From NCBI GenBank assembly GCA_003158505.1, contig PMJK01000040.1, forward strand, positions 19,803 through 27,071: 7,269 bases of DNA. The letters are read 5' to 3'. Below are positions 5,694 through 7,269 of the stretch, piece after piece. Position 1 is the stretch's first letter; every line of letters begins with the position of its first letter. The notes beneath the pieces were generated by a model, which saw only the letters and a list, made by a program, of their open reading frames with translations, did not search any database and had not been told where the DNA came from. This DNA comes from Holophagaceae bacterium (GTDB lineage Bacteria; Acidobacteriota; Holophagae; Holophagales; Holophagaceae). Made by a program: the position numbers and the translations under genes.

Positions 5694-7269
5694 GACGTTC
5701 CTATCGAACCCCGGCCTCCTTTGTGGGCGCGCTGTTCCTGGCGGCGCTGCTGGTGGTGCCGTCGTTCTGGACGTTCGCGCAAGTGAAGGAAGCCGCCCGA
5801 TCCCGGCAGCATGTTTCCGAAGAGATCATCCGCGCGGAAGCCTTGCTGTCGGGGCTGAGCGATGCGGAAACCAGCCAGCGGGGTTTCCTGTTGACCGGGA
5901 ACGAAACCTTCCTCGCCCCCTACCTGGCCTTGCGCGATGGCCTTCAGGCTCAACTGGGAGCTTTGCGAGAACAGACTCCCCTGGCTGATGCCCGGGACCA
6001 CCTGGACGCCATGGCTCCCCTGATCGATGCCAAATTGGCGGAGATGGCCAATGTCATCCGGTTGTACCGCCACCATGACCCGGCCGCCATGTTGGCGGCG
6101 GTGAGAAGCGGCAAGGGCAAGGTATTGATGGAGGCCATCCGCGCCGAGATGGACGCCTTCGTCCAGATTGAGAAGGGCCAGCTGGCGCAGAACGAAGCCG
6201 CCTTCCAATCGCGCATGGGCAACCTGCTCGTGTTCATCGTCATCATCAGTCTGTTCACGCTGGCGGTCGCCCTGTTGTTCATCTACGCCATCCGGCGGGA
6301 GACCCAGCAGCGGCTGCAGAACCTGGTCCATCTGGAGACCAAGCACCTGCTCGGAGTCCAGGAGGAGACCACTAACCAGCTACAGCAGACCATCATGACC
6401 CTGCAGGAAAGCCAGGAGAAGCTGGCCGTCACGCTCAACTCCATCGGGGATGCGGTCATCGCCACCGATGCCGAAGCCCGGGTGCGGCTCATGAATCCCG
6501 TGGCGGAGCAGCTGACCGGCTGGACCCTGGCGGACGCGGCAGGCCTCGCGGTGGATGAAGTCTTCCACATCATCAACCAGGAGACCCGCCAGCTCGCCAT
6601 CGCCCCGGTCATGGAGACCCTGACCCAGGGCACGGTCCAGGGACTGGCCAACCACACCGTGCTGATCGCCCGGGATGGTTCCGAGCACGCCATCGCGGAC
6701 AGTTGCGCACCGATGCGCGACCGCGATCGGCGGGTGGTGGGTGCCGTCCTGGTGTTCCGGGATGTCACCGAGGACTATGCCGTGCAGCGGTCCCTGCGGG
6801 ACAGCTCCGCCCTGATCCAGACGGTGCTCAATACCGTGGTGGACGGCATCATCACCATCCAGGCCCGCGGTGGCATTATCGAGACCGTGAATCCAGCCGC
6901 CGAACGGATGTTCGGTTACCCCGTGGCCGAACTCATCGGCCAGAGCTTCAGTGTGCTGATCCCGGAGCTGGATCGGGACCAGATTGATGGCTCCCTGGAA
7001 TACTATCGGGCGAGCGAAGAAGATCGGGCCGCCGGACTCAGCCGCGAGGTCATGGGTCGGCGCAAGGATGGCCGGCGGTTCCCGCTGGAGATCGCCACCA
7101 GCGAAATGAGTCTGAAGGGTCAGCGCTACTTCACGGGCATCCTGCGCGATATCAGTGCCCGCAAGCAGACTGAAGCGGCACTTCTCCAGGCAGGAGCCCT
7201 ACAGACCGCGATCTTCAATAGTGCGAATTTCTCGAGCATCGCCACCGATGCCAAGGGCGTGATCCAGAT
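5684..7269 (+). CDS. Membrane sensor protein with CHASE3 and tandem PAS domains, probable histidine kinase (5' part)
   Basis: The gene starts at ATG 5684 with a strong GGAGG at 5674-5678 (5-nt spacing) and runs off the window after 528 codons. A membrane segment at about 12-31 is followed by a periplasmic CHASE3 domain (about 35-178) with the typical 'LSDAETSQRGFLLTGNETFLAPY' core at 58-80. A second membrane span lies at about 181-203. A coiled-coil linker (205-247) leads to PAS1 (about 248-366, 'NSIGDAVIATDAEARV', ending 'VVGAVLVFRDVTE'), PAS2 (about 372-496, 'VNPAAERMFGYPVAELIG', 'RRKDGRRFPLEI', ending 'GILRDISARKQTE'), and the first part of PAS3 from about 503 ('IFNSANFSSIATDAKGVIQ'). This is the layout of multi-PAS sensor histidine kinases, often hybrid ones. 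A diguanylate cyclase output is possible, since the H-box or GGDEF part is not in view. The ligand is unknown. There is no HAMP motif after the second span. Confidence 0.9.
   Translation, partial: MPLRRSYRTPASFVGALFLAALLVVPSFWTFAQVKEAARSRQHVSEEIIRAEALLSGLSDAETSQRGFLLTGNETFLAPYLALRDGLQAQLGALREQTPLADARDHLDAMAPLIDAKLAEMANVIRLYRHHDPAAMLAAVRSGKGKVLMEAIRAEMDAFVQIEKGQLAQNEAAFQSRMGNLLVFIVIISLFTLAVALLFIYAIRRETQQRLQNLVHLETKHLLGVQEETTNQLQQTIMTLQESQEKLAVTLNSIGDAVIATDAEARVRLMNPVAEQLTGWTLADAAGLAVDEVFHIINQETRQLAIAPVMETLTQGTVQGLANHTVLIARDGSEHAIADSCAPMRDRDRRVVGAVLVFRDVTEDYAVQRSLRDSSALIQTVLNTVVDGIITIQARGGIIETVNPAAERMFGYPVAELIGQSFSVLIPELDRDQIDGSLEYYRASEEDRAAGLSREVMGRRKDGRRFPLEIATSEMSLKGQRYFTGILRDISARKQTEAALLQAGALQTAIFNSANFSSIATDAKGVIQ

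Noticed and set aside
5564..6346. 260-codon open frame on the minus strand, opposite the CHASE3 region
   Set aside because: It is Gln/His/Gly-rich low-complexity protein opposite a well-supported sensor domain, so it is an antisense shadow.

Overview
The window reads as a stretch of chromosome from a GC-rich Gram-negative bacterium. The evidence is an Omp85-type outer-membrane protein with a C-terminal Phe, a lipoprotein with a Gram-negative-style lipobox, GC-rich codon third positions, and strong AGGAG-type ribosome binding sites. The lineage cannot be fixed from sequence alone; an Acidobacteriota (Holophagae-like), myxobacterial or proteobacterial host would all fit. All genes that can be supported lie on the + strand.

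Layout. (1) Positions 1-1051: the 3' end of a short-form 6-phosphogluconate dehydrogenase gene overlaps by 4 nt the start of a complete 6-phosphogluconolactonase gene. Together they form a two-gene piece of the oxidative pentose phosphate pathway. (2) Positions 1052-1314: an AT-richer intergenic region with a perfect 19-bp interrupted palindrome, a -24/-12 (sigma-54-like) promoter candidate directly after it, and two more inverted repeats. (3) Positions 1315-4966: four co-directional envelope genes. They encode a 90-residue Tyr-rich lipoprotein, a 51-residue DUF3309 membrane peptide, a 571-residue single-POTRA Omp85/BamA-like barrel protein, and a 433-residue AI-2E family (PerM-like) inner-membrane transporter started by GTG. 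The gaps are 54, 105 and 46 nt, so one or two transcripts are plausible. (4) Positions 4967-5363: a gene-poor, AT-rich patch with repeated ATTGAA/TTCAAT hexamers and candidate promoter sequence. (5) Positions 5364-7269: a small hypothetical ORF overlaps by 10 nt the start of a large membrane sensor (TM-CHASE3-TM-PAS-PAS-PAS...). The sensor runs off the end of the window before its output domain.

Taken together this is a housekeeping sugar-phosphate operon, then an envelope cluster that may be regulated from the palindrome region, then a sensory gene. No mobile element, CRISPR array, rRNA or tRNA was seen. The genes belong to known families. The less ordinary signals are in the two intergenic regions and in the unrecognised ORF coupled to the sensor kinase.
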